A DNA stretch of 64,000 nucleotides from Segetibacter aerophilus (GTDB lineage: Bacteria > Bacteroidota > Bacteroidia > Chitinophagales > Chitinophagaceae). The DNA lies in assembly GCF_007991655.1 (NCBI RefSeq), contig NZ_BJYT01000017.1:30835-94834 (forward strand). The letters run 5' to 3'. This document shows positions 1-9,664 of the stretch, piece after piece. The notes beneath the pieces are model-generated. The model did not search any database and was not told where the DNA came from. It saw nothing but the letters and a program-made list of their open reading frames with translations. Within the stretch, counting starts at the first letter, position 1, and every line of letters begins with the position of its first letter. The position numbers and the translations under genes are program-made.

Positions 1-931
1 ATGCTGCAGGATTAGCGCTTGTAACGTGCCCATCTGTTACAGTGATTAAAATGCCATCCATGCTATTTTCGAAAAATGCACGATATCTTTCTTCGCTTTC
101 CTTAATGGCAATTTCTGCCAGCTTACTAGCTGTGATGTCCTGGTTTGTTCCAATTAAACGTATAGGTCTTCCTGCTTCGTCGTACTGTATATGTGCAACA
201 GATTTGATGAAATGAACGGAACCATCGTTCCAAATAATGCGATATTCGGATGCGAATTGTGCGCTTTGTTGTAAAGCCATACTAAACTCCTGCACAACTC
301 TTTCTTTATCTTTAGGATGGAGAAAGCCCAACCAGATTTCAAGGGTAATGTCAATGTCAACCGTGCTCGTGCCATATAAGGATAAGAGCAAATCGTCCGC
401 TATAAATTTGTTTTGTTCTATTTCATATTCCCAAATGCCAATGCCGGCTGCCTGGGTTGCAAGCAGTAATTTATCAGATAAATTTTGAAGCTTGCTCTTT
501 GCTAAGGCTTCTTTTTGGTGAGCGTCGTCTATTAGTCTTTTGCGGTCTTTTTCAAATCGGTACTTGTCAATTGCGTTGCTAACTACAAAAGGAAGACGGT
601 TTAGCCTGTCTTTAAGTACATAGTCATCAGCACCTTCTCTTACCACAGTCATGGCGACATCTTCGCTCATAGTAGCAGTGATAACGATAAAAGGGATATT
701 CAGTCTTCGGTCTTTAATGATCTTCAATGCTGCAAACGAGTTAAAGGCTGGCAGAGAATGGTCGCACAAGATAACATCAGGCGAAAAATGATCTAAAGCA
801 GCTATAAATTCCTGTTCAGTATCTATGACGAGAAAATCAAAAAGAAAATTGTGACGTCTTAAAGTCCTTGCTACAAGCTCTGCATCTGAAGCAACGTCTT
901 CAAGATGTAATATTTTAAATCGATCCTTCAT
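1..931 (-). CDS. Receiver-PAS signalling protein (partial, runs off left edge)
   Basis: The frame is open from the ATG at 929-931 to the window edge, so the C-terminus is missing. Residues 5-120 are a CheY-like receiver: acidic pair near ED11-12, likely phosphoacceptor Asp57 in LCDHSLP, ITAT near 85 and the LKD lysine near 107. A short linker leads to a PAS/PAC domain (about 145-265, ending in TNQDITASKLAE), and a second PAS begins near SEERYRAFFENSMDGIL. Proteins of this build usually end in a histidine kinase or output domain, but that part is not visible. It lies 12 bp downstream of the Rcp1-like receiver on the same strand, so it probably belongs to the same operon as the kinase at 1383-2555. 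Confidence 0.85.
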   Translation of the reverse strand, partial: MKDRFKILHLEDVASDAELVARTLRRHNFLFDFLVIDTEQEFIAALDHFSPDVILCDHSLPAFNSFAALKIIKDRRLNIPFIVITATMSEDVAMTVVREGADDYVLKDRLNRLPFVVSNAIDKYRFEKDRKRLIDDAHQKEALAKSKLQNLSDKLLLATQAAGIGIWEYEIEQNKFIADDLLLSLYGTSTVDIDITLEIWLGFLHPKDKERVVQEFSMALQQSAQFASEYRIIWNDGSVHFIKSVAHIQYDEAGRPIRLIGTNQDITASKLAEIAIKESEERYRAFFENSMDGILITVTDGHVTSANPAA

Positions 932-943
932 TTTTTTCTTCTA

Positions 944-1393
944 TTATGCAAAGGGAGGCTGATTGATAAGCACCCAATACAAACCCAGCTCGCTTACGGC
1001 TTTTGAAAAATTATTAAAATCAACAGGTTTTACCACGTAGCTGTTGACTCCTAATTGGTAGCTTTTTATAATGTCCAATTCTTCTTTGGAAGAAGTCATT
1101 ATAACAACAGGAATGGTCTTCGTAGCCTCATGCGATTTTATTTGCCTCAGCACCTCAATTCCATCCACTTTGGGCATTTTGATGTCTAGCAGAATCAAGC
1201 GAGGTACATTTTTTATTTTCCTTTCCGCATATCTGCCTTCGGCAAAAATAAATTCGAGTGCTTCTTCCCCGTCCTTCACATGTACCAGGTTATTGGCAAG
1301 ATTTACTTTTCGGAGTGCGCGGGTTACTAGCTCTGCGTCACTCATATTATCTTCTACCAATAATATCTCTACCTCGTTATACTTACTGTCCAT
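944..1393 (-). CDS. Rcp1-like single-domain response regulator
   Basis: A 149-residue stand-alone receiver. [15 protein letters not shown] at the N-terminus, Asp70 in LILLDIKMP, the VIMTSS segment and the VVKPVDF lysine are the standard acidic pocket, phosphoacceptor, switch Thr/Ser and conserved Lys. The pattern [11 protein letters not shown] with [18 protein letters not shown] is typical of receivers paired with phytochrome-like or PAS kinases (Rcp1 group). I chose the ATG at 1391-1393 over an upstream in-frame one because it gives the normal receiver N-terminus. It overlaps the end of the upstream kinase by 11 bp, so the two are very probably translationally coupled and are a cognate pair. 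No output domain; it likely acts by protein contact or phosphorelay. Confidence 0.93.
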   Translation of the reverse strand: MDSKYNEVEILLVEDNMSDAELVTRALRKVNLANNLVHVKDGEEALEFIFAEGRYAERKIKNVPRLILLDIKMPKVDGIEVLRQIKSHEATKTIPVVIMTSSKEELDIIKSYQLGVNSYVVKPVDFNNFSKAVSELGLYWVLINQPPFA

Positions 1394-2555
1394 TGTTGTA
1401 GTTTTTAGGAATGCTGAAGTAAAATGTGGCACCATGATCTTTTTTTGCTTCCGCCCAGATCTCTCCGCCGTGCTTAGTAATTATTCTTTTTGCCAGTGCC
1501 AATCCCAGGCCCGTTCCCTCAAATTCGTCCTGCCTATGAAGGCGCTGAAATACGCCAAAAAGTTTGTTGGCGTATTTCATATCAAAACCCGCCCCATTGT
1601 CTTTCACATAGTAAATGTGATTTTTGTGATCGTCTAACGCGCCGACCTCAATATTTGGTTTTTCCTTTTTTGCTGAGTATTTAATAGCATTTGTCAGAAG
1701 ATTTTGCCACACCTGTTTCACCATTTTAACATCGCCGTTGCTGGCCGGTAGATCCAGAATATTAATACAAAATTTTGGTTGAGCGTCACCCTGCAAAAGC
1801 TCGGTCATGCATTGGTCTACCAGACGCTTCATATCAATAAAACCATTTGCTGCTTCAAGCCTTGCCATTTTTGAAAAAGTTAGCAAATCGTCTATCAACT
1901 GCCCCATCATTTTTGTATTATCAACAATATTATTGATGATGCGATTCGCCTCCGAATCCAGTTGATTTTCGTAGTCTTCCTTTAGCATCATTGAGTATCC
2001 GCTAACTGCCCGTAAAGGTGTTCGAAGGTCATGAGACACCGAATAGGAAAAAGCCTCCAATTCTTTATTTACAATCTCAAGTTCGTTGGTGCGCTGCCTG
2101 ACTTTGTCTTCCAGGTTTTCCTTCAATACAGCATTTTCTTCTTCCAATGTTTTATACACTGTTAGATCACGTGTAACTTTTCCAAAGCCTTTAATAGATT
2201 GGTCGTCGTTATAGAGAGTTGTAATGATGATATGAGCATAAAATCTGGATCTGTCTTTTTTTAGTTTCCATGTTTCATATTCTACTCTTCCTACTTCCCC
2301 GGCTACTTGTAAGTACTTTGCTGCCTTCTCTGCTAATTCCACCTCCCCATGAAGCAATTCCACAGACTGTCCTACAATTTCGTCTGAATTATATCCATAT
2401 AAGTATTGCGCTCCCAAATTCCATGTCAGCACTTTCCCCTCAGAACTAATCATGATAATTGAGTAGTCTTTAAACTCTAACAGCAATCGATATAAATCCT
2501 CGTCTATTAATTCTGCTTTTTTGTTTATCGAACCAGTGGACTTTTGTAACAGCAA
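1383..2555 (-). CDS. PAS-domain sensor histidine kinase
   Basis: 390 residues with no transmembrane segment, so cytoplasmic. A PAS/PAC domain (about 22-135) is followed by a coiled-coil linker ([24 protein letters not shown]), a HisKA dimerisation domain with phosphoacceptor His175 in [14 protein letters not shown], and a HATPase_c domain with N-box (LLTNAIKYS), DNGAGFD and [11 protein letters not shown]. The HisKA/HATPase subtype is the bacteriophytochrome-like one usually partnered with Rcp1 receivers, and such a receiver overlaps its 3' end. The PAS ligand is unknown. The two genes are likely the core of an operon reading into the receiver-PAS protein at the window edge. Confidence 0.93.
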   Translation of the reverse strand: MLLQKSTGSINKKAELIDEDLYRLLLEFKDYSIIMISSEGKVLTWNLGAQYLYGYNSDEIVGQSVELLHGEVELAEKAAKYLQVAGEVGRVEYETWKLKKDRSRFYAHIIITTLYNDDQSIKGFGKVTRDLTVYKTLEEENAVLKENLEDKVRQRTNELEIVNKELEAFSYSVSHDLRTPLRAVSGYSMMLKEDYENQLDSEANRIINNIVDNTKMMGQLIDDLLTFSKMARLEAANGFIDMKRLVDQCMTELLQGDAQPKFCINILDLPASNGDVKMVKQVWQNLLTNAIKYSAKKEKPNIEVGALDDHKNHIYYVKDNGAGFDMKYANKLFGVFQRLHRQDEFEGTGLGLALAKRIITKHGGEIWAEAKKDHGATFYFSIPKNYNNGQ

Positions 2556-2878
2556 AGCAGCAATATTTTTATAATGATAAAATCAACAGGAACTTTTCAG
2601 GCCTCTTTTGAATATGACACAAAGAAACCAAGTTTCAGAAGTATCTAAAATAGAGTAACATCTATTCCTTGTGTAAGCGTTATTCTACAAAAGGTTTAAA
2701 AAAAATTAAAAAGCTGAGGAAAACATTAAACGGAAATCGTTTTAATCGAAGAAAGATTTGTGATTAAAAAAGGACTTTCTTCCTTCAAGTCGTCTTTTAA
2801 AATTTAGTCCGCAAAAAATGATTTATTGATAAGAGATAACTACACCCCTTGCCTGACATGTTTTTATCCCGTAAACTG
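2556..2878. other. Intergenic region, 323 bp
   Basis: An AT-rich spacer between the PAS kinase and the lone receiver, both on the minus strand. I see no coding frame with family resemblance and no strong hairpin. It presumably holds the promoter of the kinase operon near 2556-2650 and the 3' end region of the lone receiver gene's neighbour. Confidence 0.4.
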
Positions 2879-3235
2879 TTATGATAAGGAGGCTAGGATG
2901 TGACGAATATTGTCAAAGTCTTTAGACTTATCTAAAAAGTGGTCAGCCCCCATTTTGAAACACAATTTCTTATAGTAATCACTGCTTTGATTAGTAAACA
3001 TGATTACAGTAGTTTCAGGAGAATACATCTTTACATGCTGCAATAACTCTATACCGCTCTTATCAGGCAAATTAATATCAAGCAATGCTACAAATGGTCT
3101 GGACGAGTCAATCAAGCAAACAGCATGCGCGTAGGTGCCACAACTTTTAAGTGAGGTTGCCATCTCTAGGTCGTCAAGAAGCTCAGTTATTTTAGAGACA
3201 ATTAATTTTGAATCATCTACGATAAGAATATCCAT
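2879..3235 (-). CDS. Single-domain response regulator (CheY-like)
   Basis: 118 residues, a complete receiver and nothing else: DILIVDDSK with the acidic pair at 7-8, phosphoacceptor Asp53 in ALLDINLPDKSG, the TVIMFTNQ switch segment and the FLDKSKDFD lysine. It stands alone between two kinase systems, separated from both by 200-320 bp, so its kinase partner cannot be read from context. The nearby eight-PAS kinase or the 1383-2555 kinase could phosphorylate it. It lacks a DNA-binding or enzymatic output domain. Confidence 0.9.
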   Translation of the reverse strand: MDILIVDDSKLIVSKITELLDDLEMATSLKSCGTYAHAVCLIDSSRPFVALLDINLPDKSGIELLQHVKMYSPETTVIMFTNQSSDYYKKLCFKMGADHFLDKSKDFDNIRHILASLS

Positions 3236-3437
3236 TTTTAAGTATATATACCTAATACAGGCAGCTTTTCATCTTTTAAAAAGGTATCTGCTAAGCCTAG
3301 AGTATTAAATAAGTTAATTCCGAATTACGAAGGTCATGCAAGATAAATTTTTAATATTTGATGCAAATACAGAAACATCCTGATTTCTTGTAGCGGAGGG
3401 AAGGAGATTGGCGTAGTATTACTACTACACCTGCCAT

Positions 3438-4067
3438 TTAAATCAGGTTATTTTCGAGCGAGTATTGTGTGAGGTCTGCGTTTGTCTTCAAATTCATTTT
3501 AGCAAGAATTCTTGCACGGTATGTACTTACGGTTGTGCTACTTAAAAATAATGAAGATGCGATATCTGATATTGATTTGCCTGCTGCCAATAGTTTCAGT
3601 ACTTCAAATTCGCGATCAGACAGCCGTGCGTGCGCTGGTCCCTGTGTATTCAAATCGATGTTTGTAGCAAGTTTTTCAGCTATGGATGGAGTAATATATT
3701 TTCTGCCTGAAAGAACTTTGTGGATTGCATTTACTAATTCTTCAGGTGCCATGTCCTTATTCAAATATCCTGAAGCACCTGCTTTTAATACCCGGATGGC
3801 ATATTGGTCTTCAGGATACACACTTAATATAAGTACCGGTAGTTTTGGGGCATGTATCTTTATTTGTTGTAATGCTTCTAATCCGCTGCGACCAGGCATT
3901 GAAAGATCTGAGAGAACAATGTCCCATACTTCTTTAACCACTTTATTTATAAGGTCTTCTGCATCCGCAACTTCAGTGATTTCCGCTGAAGGAAATGCTT
4001 CAAGAATAATTTCTTTCAGTCCCCGCCTTACGATTGCATGGTCATCTGCAATTAAGATCCGCCTCAT
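3438..4067 (-). CDS. NarL/FixJ-family response regulator
   Basis: 209 residues: receiver at 2-120 (acidic pocket DD8-9, phosphoacceptor Asp54 in VLSDLSMPGRSG, Lys in YLNKDMAPEE) and a LuxR-type helix-turn-helix at about 145-205 (LSDREFEVLKLLAAGKS, then STTVSTYRARILAKM). It is a transcription factor expected to dimerise and bind DNA after phosphorylation. It starts 18 bp after the stop of the very large NarL-type kinase at 4086-7841, so the two form a two-component operon. The target genes are not evident. The divergently transcribed MFS gene at 8117, upstream of the kinase, is a candidate. Confidence 0.95.
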   Translation of the reverse strand: MRRILIADDHAIVRRGLKEIILEAFPSAEITEVADAEDLINKVVKEVWDIVLSDLSMPGRSGLEALQQIKIHAPKLPVLILSVYPEDQYAIRVLKAGASGYLNKDMAPEELVNAIHKVLSGRKYITPSIAEKLATNIDLNTQGPAHARLSDREFEVLKLLAAGKSISDIASSLFLSSTTVSTYRARILAKMNLKTNADLTQYSLENNLI

Positions 4068-4085
4068 GTAATGATTATTTTTTTT

Positions 4086-7000
4086 TCAACTTGATAATGG
4101 AATTCTTACAGAGACGTGTGTACCATTGTCGGGTTGACTACTAATTTCATACTTCCCGTTTAATATTGCAACACGTTCTTTCATTCCCAAAATACCTAAC
4201 GTCTTTCTTTGATTTAGCTCTTGTAAATCAAATCCGCTCCCGTTATCTGAAATAGTTAGGATAAGGTCATCACCTTTTTTTTTCAAGCTGCTCTGTACTA
4301 ATGTAGCCCCTGAGTGCCTGGCAACATTAGTCAGGGCTTCCTGAAAAATTCTAAATAGAGCAATTGAAACTTTAGGTGCGAATTTCATTTCAGTTACTTC
4401 TGAGAAAAACAGCACTTCTATTGCTGTTCGTTTGCAAAACTCGTGACTGTGCCAATCAATAGCATCGGCAAGGCCAAGATCATCTAGAATGCTGGGCCTA
4501 AGTTCTGATGCAATTTTTCTTACTGTGTTTATTGTTCCATCAATTAGCTGAAGCGATGATTTGATTTTGGCAATTACATTCTCATCCTGCTTTATCAGTT
4601 TCCTGTTCAGCCATGCAATATCCATTTTTAGTCCCGTTAATTGCTGCCCCAATTCGTCGTGAATCTCCCGGGCCATGTTAGTTCTTTCATCCTCCCGAAC
4701 GTTTTGAAGATGAGACGCTAATTCACGTAATTCCTTTGTAGTAGTGATTAAATTATCTTTTATGTTTTCCTGCTCGGTGCGATCAATTAATAAGGCAAGT
4801 TGCGCTCTTTTATTTTCGAATTGAATAGTGCTTACTGATATGTCCACCCTGATAATTTTTCCATTTTTTTTTCGATGCATTGCAGTTCCAATAAATTTAT
4901 TCCTACAATCTTCATCATTTATATCTGCGTTGAAGCCGTTGTTGCCATATACACTAATGTCGGCTAAGGTTAGAGTAAAAAATTCTTCCTTCGAATATCC
5001 ATATTGTTTAATGGCAGCAGGATTGATTTCTAAAAACAGCATTGCCTCCACGTCGTAAATCCACATCGGAACAGGACTCTTATCAAAAAGGAGTTTATAT
5101 TTTTCTTCTGATTGTATCAGCTGTTGTTCAGCTTCTTTTTGTTCGGTCAGATCATGGCTAACTCCTAGCAGTTTAACAACCTTTTGTTGTTCGTCTTTTA
5201 TTGGGATGATAGCTACCTCAAAAATCTTTTGATCATCTTTTACTTTCCTGGCTGTCATGTATTTCTGAATAACTCCACTTCTAACTGCCTCATCCGTCTT
5301 TGCAGCAAAGCTTGAAAACAACTTCATATCAAGAGTTGCGTTTACTAACTTACCTACCATTTCTTCTTTTGATAAGACAAGAACATTTGACAAAGACTCG
5401 TTTACCATTTCAATTCTAAAAGTTTCATTATCCTCCAGTTTTAATAGCCACATCGGGCTTATCGTATTATTGAAAACCAAAGACAGCTGCTGTTCTCTTT
5501 CCTTCAATGCACGAGCATAATTTACCTCCGCTGTTATCTCACTTACTGAGCCCAGCCAAACATGTTTTCCTTTATAGAAGATCTTATTAGAGGTAACTTT
5601 TACAATAATAATTTCACCATTCTTTTTTTTATGTCTGGCCGTTGAAACTATTATCGTTTCAGTATCGTGTTGCTTCAGTAACTGCTGCACAACCGAGTTG
5701 TCGTCCTTTAATCTCAACTGCCAGAGGTTCATGCTAAGAAACTCATCATAGGAATATTCATACTGTTTTACGGCAGCCTCGTTTACTTCAACAAACTGCT
5801 GGGTGTTAGCATCCACCATAAATAATGGAACAGGATTTTTCTCAAATAGGACTCGGTAATTATTCTCTGATAGACGAAGCTCTTCTTCAAGCAATTTTTG
5901 TTCTGTAACGTCTTGCACCATTCCCACCAATGTTGAGGGCTGTCCTTTATCATCATTATGAACTTCAGCAACCTCATGCAAGTACTTTGTTGACCCATTT
6001 TCCAGTACTACCCGGTGTATAAGGTTAAATGATTTTTTGCCCGTAAAGGATAAAACATGTACTTGCTGGAGCATCTCCTTGTCCTCCGGATGAACATGTT
6101 TGATAAAGTAGTTGTAATCAGGCGTCGTCTGCTTTCGCTGCAATTCAAAAATCCGGTATACTTCGTCGGACCATAAAAGTATACTGGTAGACAAGTCTAA
6201 CTCCCAATGTCCCAGTTTCCCCATAGTCTCCGCTCTTCGGTACTTCTCTTCACTGTCTTTTAACTTCTGTTCCGCTAATTTTTCTTCAGTAACATCTCTT
6301 GAGATGCATGCAACTCCTTCTACTATGTCGTTGTTGAAAATAGGATTGAAACTCACTATAATCCAGGAGGTAGGGCTTGAAGTCTCTAAACTTGCATTTA
6401 TTTCTTCTTTAAAAGACAACCCTGCTAAAGCTTTATCATACAATTTTTTCCAAAGGTTAAGGTAGTGTGTGGGGACATCGTTGGATGATAATAAGGGTGT
6501 GCCGACTGTAGGCTCGACTCCTAAAGAGCCCTTCATACTATTTAAAAAAGCTTTGTTTCCTGCAATTAACTTGTAATCATTGCTTACACTCCAGATTAAA
6601 TCAGTAGTGCTATTTATCAGTGCGTCCCTATTTCTTCTTTGGAACTCTTTTTCTTCTTCTGCTGCCTTTAAGTATGTAATATCAGTCACCATTGCAAGGC
6701 TCCCTTTGAATTTACCTTCGTGGTCAAAGATGGGATTAGTTGAAACCTGGGTATATAACACGCGCCCGCTTTTGGTTATAAACTGCGACTCGTGCTTTTC
6801 ACTTTTACCTTGCTTTCTTAGTTGTGCTCTGTCTAAAACATCCTGCAGATCGTTTTGATTCCTGAACGAAAACGGTGTTTTCCCGATAATTTCCTCGGAA
6901 GAATACTCCATCATCTCGCACATCTTTCGATTAACATAAGTAGTTTTTAAATCCTCATCGGTCATCCAAATGCCCTCTTGCGCTGTTTCAACTATTGTTC

Positions 7001-7841
7001 TGTATCTTAATTCACTTTCAGCAAGTGCAGTTTCCCCTTTCTTTTTATCTGTAACATCTTCGAAAAAAACAGACATGCCCTGGTCGGAAGGATAAAGAAT
7101 GGCTTCATACCACTTATCGAGCAACTCTAAATATTCAATAACCCGAACCTGTTGCTGTCCGTTGGCAGCTTCAAGATAGGCACTATAAAAAGCCGTTTCA
7201 AAAAGGGATGGTGCTACTTCCCAAATGCGTTGTCCTATCAATTTTTTAATGTCCCCGCCAATAAAAGAAGCAGCGCTGGTATTGATGTGAGTACAATTTC
7301 CTTCTTTGTCAAAAGCTATAAATCCGGCAGAAATTCGATTAAACACGTCGGCTAATTCATTGGTCTTTGCAACTACTTTCTGTTCCAGTTGGTCATTTAA
7401 ATCCCTTAACTGTTCCTCTAATTTTTTTTGTTTAGAGATATCTTTTATCACTGATACAAACTGAGATATGTCACCTTCTTTATCTCTGACAATTCCTACT
7501 GAGACAAGAGTAGAAAATGCTTCTCCGCTTTTTTTATGTGCAATAATTTCTCCCTTCCAATAGCCTTTCGAAAAGAGCAGTTCCCTTACTTTTTCAGGAG
7601 TTGTGCCAGGATAGAGTGGCTCCGCGATGCTTCGTACCGACTGGCCGATTGCTTCTAGGGCTGACCATTCGAAAATTTCTTCTGCAGACCTATTCCAGTT
7701 AGTAACGAGAAAATTTCTGTCGGTTACTATAGTGGCATCTGAAATAGTATTAAATAAGACTGAATGAATGGATGAGCTATTATCCTCTAAAAGACAACAA
7801 TTAGCAGGCTGTTTTTTTTTATTTTCAGTAACATATGGCAT
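4086..7841 (-). CDS. Eight-PAS sensor histidine kinase, NarX/HisKA_3 type
   Basis: 1251 residues, cytoplasmic, no predicted membrane helix. I count eight successive PAS/PAC modules (roughly 30-135, 165-270, 278-395, 405-520, 535-650, 660-770, 785-905, 915-1030), each ending in a PAC signature such as KDISKQKKLEEQ, QDVTEQKLLEEE or HDLTEQKEAEQQ. The kinase core is HisKA_3 with His1061 in MAREIHDELGQQLTGL, followed by a HATPase_c domain (NVARHSGAT N-box, DNGSGFDL). PAS5 is of the PAS_3 kind (FIKHVHPED). The start ATG is 275 bp from the divergent MFS gene. Its partner is the LuxR-type regulator immediately downstream. The signal is unknown; this many PAS units suggests integration of several inputs or a long signalling rod. 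Confidence 0.94.
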   Translation of the reverse strand: MPYVTENKKKQPANCCLLEDNSSSIHSVLFNTISDATIVTDRNFLVTNWNRSAEEIFEWSALEAIGQSVRSIAEPLYPGTTPEKVRELLFSKGYWKGEIIAHKKSGEAFSTLVSVGIVRDKEGDISQFVSVIKDISKQKKLEEQLRDLNDQLEQKVVAKTNELADVFNRISAGFIAFDKEGNCTHINTSAASFIGGDIKKLIGQRIWEVAPSLFETAFYSAYLEAANGQQQVRVIEYLELLDKWYEAILYPSDQGMSVFFEDVTDKKKGETALAESELRYRTIVETAQEGIWMTDEDLKTTYVNRKMCEMMEYSSEEIIGKTPFSFRNQNDLQDVLDRAQLRKQGKSEKHESQFITKSGRVLYTQVSTNPIFDHEGKFKGSLAMVTDITYLKAAEEEKEFQRRNRDALINSTTDLIWSVSNDYKLIAGNKAFLNSMKGSLGVEPTVGTPLLSSNDVPTHYLNLWKKLYDKALAGLSFKEEINASLETSSPTSWIIVSFNPIFNNDIVEGVACISRDVTEEKLAEQKLKDSEEKYRRAETMGKLGHWELDLSTSILLWSDEVYRIFELQRKQTTPDYNYFIKHVHPEDKEMLQQVHVLSFTGKKSFNLIHRVVLENGSTKYLHEVAEVHNDDKGQPSTLVGMVQDVTEQKLLEEELRLSENNYRVLFEKNPVPLFMVDANTQQFVEVNEAAVKQYEYSYDEFLSMNLWQLRLKDDNSVVQQLLKQHDTETIIVSTARHKKKNGEIIIVKVTSNKIFYKGKHVWLGSVSEITAEVNYARALKEREQQLSLVFNNTISPMWLLKLEDNETFRIEMVNESLSNVLVLSKEEMVGKLVNATLDMKLFSSFAAKTDEAVRSGVIQKYMTARKVKDDQKIFEVAIIPIKDEQQKVVKLLGVSHDLTEQKEAEQQLIQSEEKYKLLFDKSPVPMWIYDVEAMLFLEINPAAIKQYGYSKEEFFTLTLADISVYGNNGFNADINDEDCRNKFIGTAMHRKKNGKIIRVDISVSTIQFENKRAQLALLIDRTEQENIKDNLITTTKELRELASHLQNVREDERTNMAREIHDELGQQLTGLKMDIAWLNRKLIKQDENVIAKIKSSLQLIDGTINTVRKIASELRPSILDDLGLADAIDWHSHEFCKRTAIEVLFFSEVTEMKFAPKVSIALFRIFQEALTNVARHSGATLVQSSLKKKGDDLILTISDNGSGFDLQELNQRKTLGILGMKERVAILNGKYEISSQPDNGTHVSVRIPLSS

Positions 7842-8116
7842 TGCAGAATATTAGATATTGAGGTAATGAAATTTAAAAGTAGCACATAATTACAACGGGA
7901 AATGATGCGTGTATAAAGCAATATTCAGAGGAGTGATAACGCTAACAGAATTAGGAGTAAGTGTATTAGAAAGATTGCCGATATAAGCAAACGCAGGGAA
8001 ATTTGTGATATCAAAGTGTGTATTTACACAGCGTTGCTTACAAAAACATTTTCAATAGCCATAAATCCATCAATTCTGCTTAAATTAATTTTTCAAATGA
8101 AAACTGCCATAGAAAA

Positions 8117-9409
8117 ATGAGTATCTCGACACAAACAAAACCGTCTATGCTCGACAAAGTGGGTATCCCGAAACCACTTGCCTGGGGCTATTTAGGTATC
8201 ATGATTTTTATGATGGGTGATGGAGTAGAGCAGGGGTGGTTAAGCCCTTTTTTGCTTGAAAGAGGAATGAGTATTCAACAATCAGCTCTTTTATTTACGG
8301 TGTACGGAGTCACTATTGCTATTTCATCCTGGTTTTCCGGAGTGCTTGCTGAAGGTTTTGGACCGAGGAAAACGATGTTGACAGGACTGGTACTTTACAT
8401 CCTGGGTACTTGTGGTTTTGTTGGTTACGGTCTAAACGGGCAGAATTACGGAATCATGCTTATCACTTATGCCGTCCGTGGATTTGGTTATCCTTTGTTT
8501 GCATATTCTTTTTTGGTTTGGATTACTTACAGAAGTCCGCAAGAAAAGTTAGGCCGTGCAGTTGGTTGGTTTTGGTTTGTATTTACTGGTGGTTTAAATG
8601 TTTTTGGGGCATATTATTCCAGTTGGGCAATTCAGCATCTGGGTTATCTAAATACGCTTTGGAGTTCAATCTTCTGGGTGTGCGTCGGGGCGCTGTTTAC
8701 CCTCGTCTTAAACAAGGATAAGTTTGCACCTCAAAATAAAGGCAAGACCAGTAGCAAGGCCGCAGAGTTAGTAAAAGGTTTGACGATTGTAAAGGAAGAA
8801 CCAAAAGTTTTATTAGGCGGTATTGTTCGTATTATCAATACAACTGCACAATTTGCTTTCCCGGTTTTTTTGCCAACTTATATGTCTCAGTTTGGCTTCT
8901 CAACTACAACCTGGCTTACTATCTGGGGCACTATTTTTACCAGTAATATTCTTTTCAATTTAATTTTCGGTTTTGTGGGTGATCGGATGGGTTGGCGCAA
9001 TACAGTAATGTGGTTTGGGGGAGTAGGCTGTGCATTGACGACACTTTTGTTTTTCTATTCGCCTCAATTTTCCAACGCTAATTATTGGGTGGTTTTGTTG
9101 TGCGGAGTAGTATGGGGCGCATGCCTGGCAGGTTATGTTCCACTTAGTGCACTCGTTCCCTCGCTTGTAAAAAAAGATAAGGGTGCTGCAATGGCAATTC
9201 TAAATCTTGGTGCTGGTCTGCCTGTGTTTGTAGGGCCGGCGATCGTTGGTCTTTTTATAGGATCTTTAGGTAGCGAAGGGGTCATCTGGATCCTTGCGAT
9301 TATGTATCTTATCAGTGCCATTTTAACCAGGTTTATTACCCTTCCTGATAATGCAAGAACTACAAATCATATGAACACAGAGGTAGTCATGAAACCTGTT
9401 GCAGGATGA
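8117..9409 (+). CDS. MFS transporter, polyol permease family
   Basis: 430 residues with twelve hydrophobic segments. The N-terminal half (GYLGIMIFMMGDGVEQGWLS, then FSGVLAEGFGPRKTMLTGL) and the pattern AVRGFGYPLFAYSFLVWI closely follow the ribitol/D-arabinitol carriers RbtT/DalT (polyol permease family within the MFS), as does VRIINTTAQFAFPVFLP in the second half. It is predicted to be a proton symporter of a polyol or related sugar acid in the inner membrane. The next gene on the same strand (255 bp later) begins a dehydrogenase/kinase operon that would metabolise the imported compound. Substrate identity is inference from family and context. Confidence 0.9.
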   Translation: MSISTQTKPSMLDKVGIPKPLAWGYLGIMIFMMGDGVEQGWLSPFLLERGMSIQQSALLFTVYGVTIAISSWFSGVLAEGFGPRKTMLTGLVLYILGTCGFVGYGLNGQNYGIMLITYAVRGFGYPLFAYSFLVWITYRSPQEKLGRAVGWFWFVFTGGLNVFGAYYSSWAIQHLGYLNTLWSSIFWVCVGALFTLVLNKDKFAPQNKGKTSSKAAELVKGLTIVKEEPKVLLGGIVRIINTTAQFAFPVFLPTYMSQFGFSTTTWLTIWGTIFTSNILFNLIFGFVGDRMGWRNTVMWFGGVGCALTTLLFFYSPQFSNANYWVVLLCGVVWGACLAGYVPLSALVPSLVKKDKGAAMAILNLGAGLPVFVGPAIVGLFIGSLGSEGVIWILAIMYLISAILTRFITLPDNARTTNHMNTEVVMKPVAG

Positions 9410-9512
9410 GGATAAACAAGAGACAACCTTGAATATAAAGGAAGTCTCTAGTACAGGTCTCCAAGTATTGTAGGTGTTATGTTATAAAACGAGCCGAGGT
9501 TTTTCATGGCAT

Positions 9513-9536
9513 CACCGTTGTGTCACTCACTTGTAC
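9513..9536 (+). repeat. Dispersed intergenic repeat, copy a
   Basis: Contains the core CGTTGTGTCACTCACTTGTAC, shared with four further intergenic sites in this window (22104-22127 and 37754-37780 inverted; 22222-22247 and 54694-54719 direct). This copy lies between the MFS gene and the dehydrogenase gene. It is short, imperfectly conserved and always outside genes, resembling a REP-type element. Confidence 0.6.
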
Positions 9537-9664
9537 TTTAAGATATCGTTTCAACTTTTCTGCTGTCATAACCAGTAAACAACTAGAACGTACTTTGGGT
9601 GTTTGTAACATTGGCTGCCTGTCTGCATTCAAAACTAGAATAACTAAATTTTGAAGAATTAACT

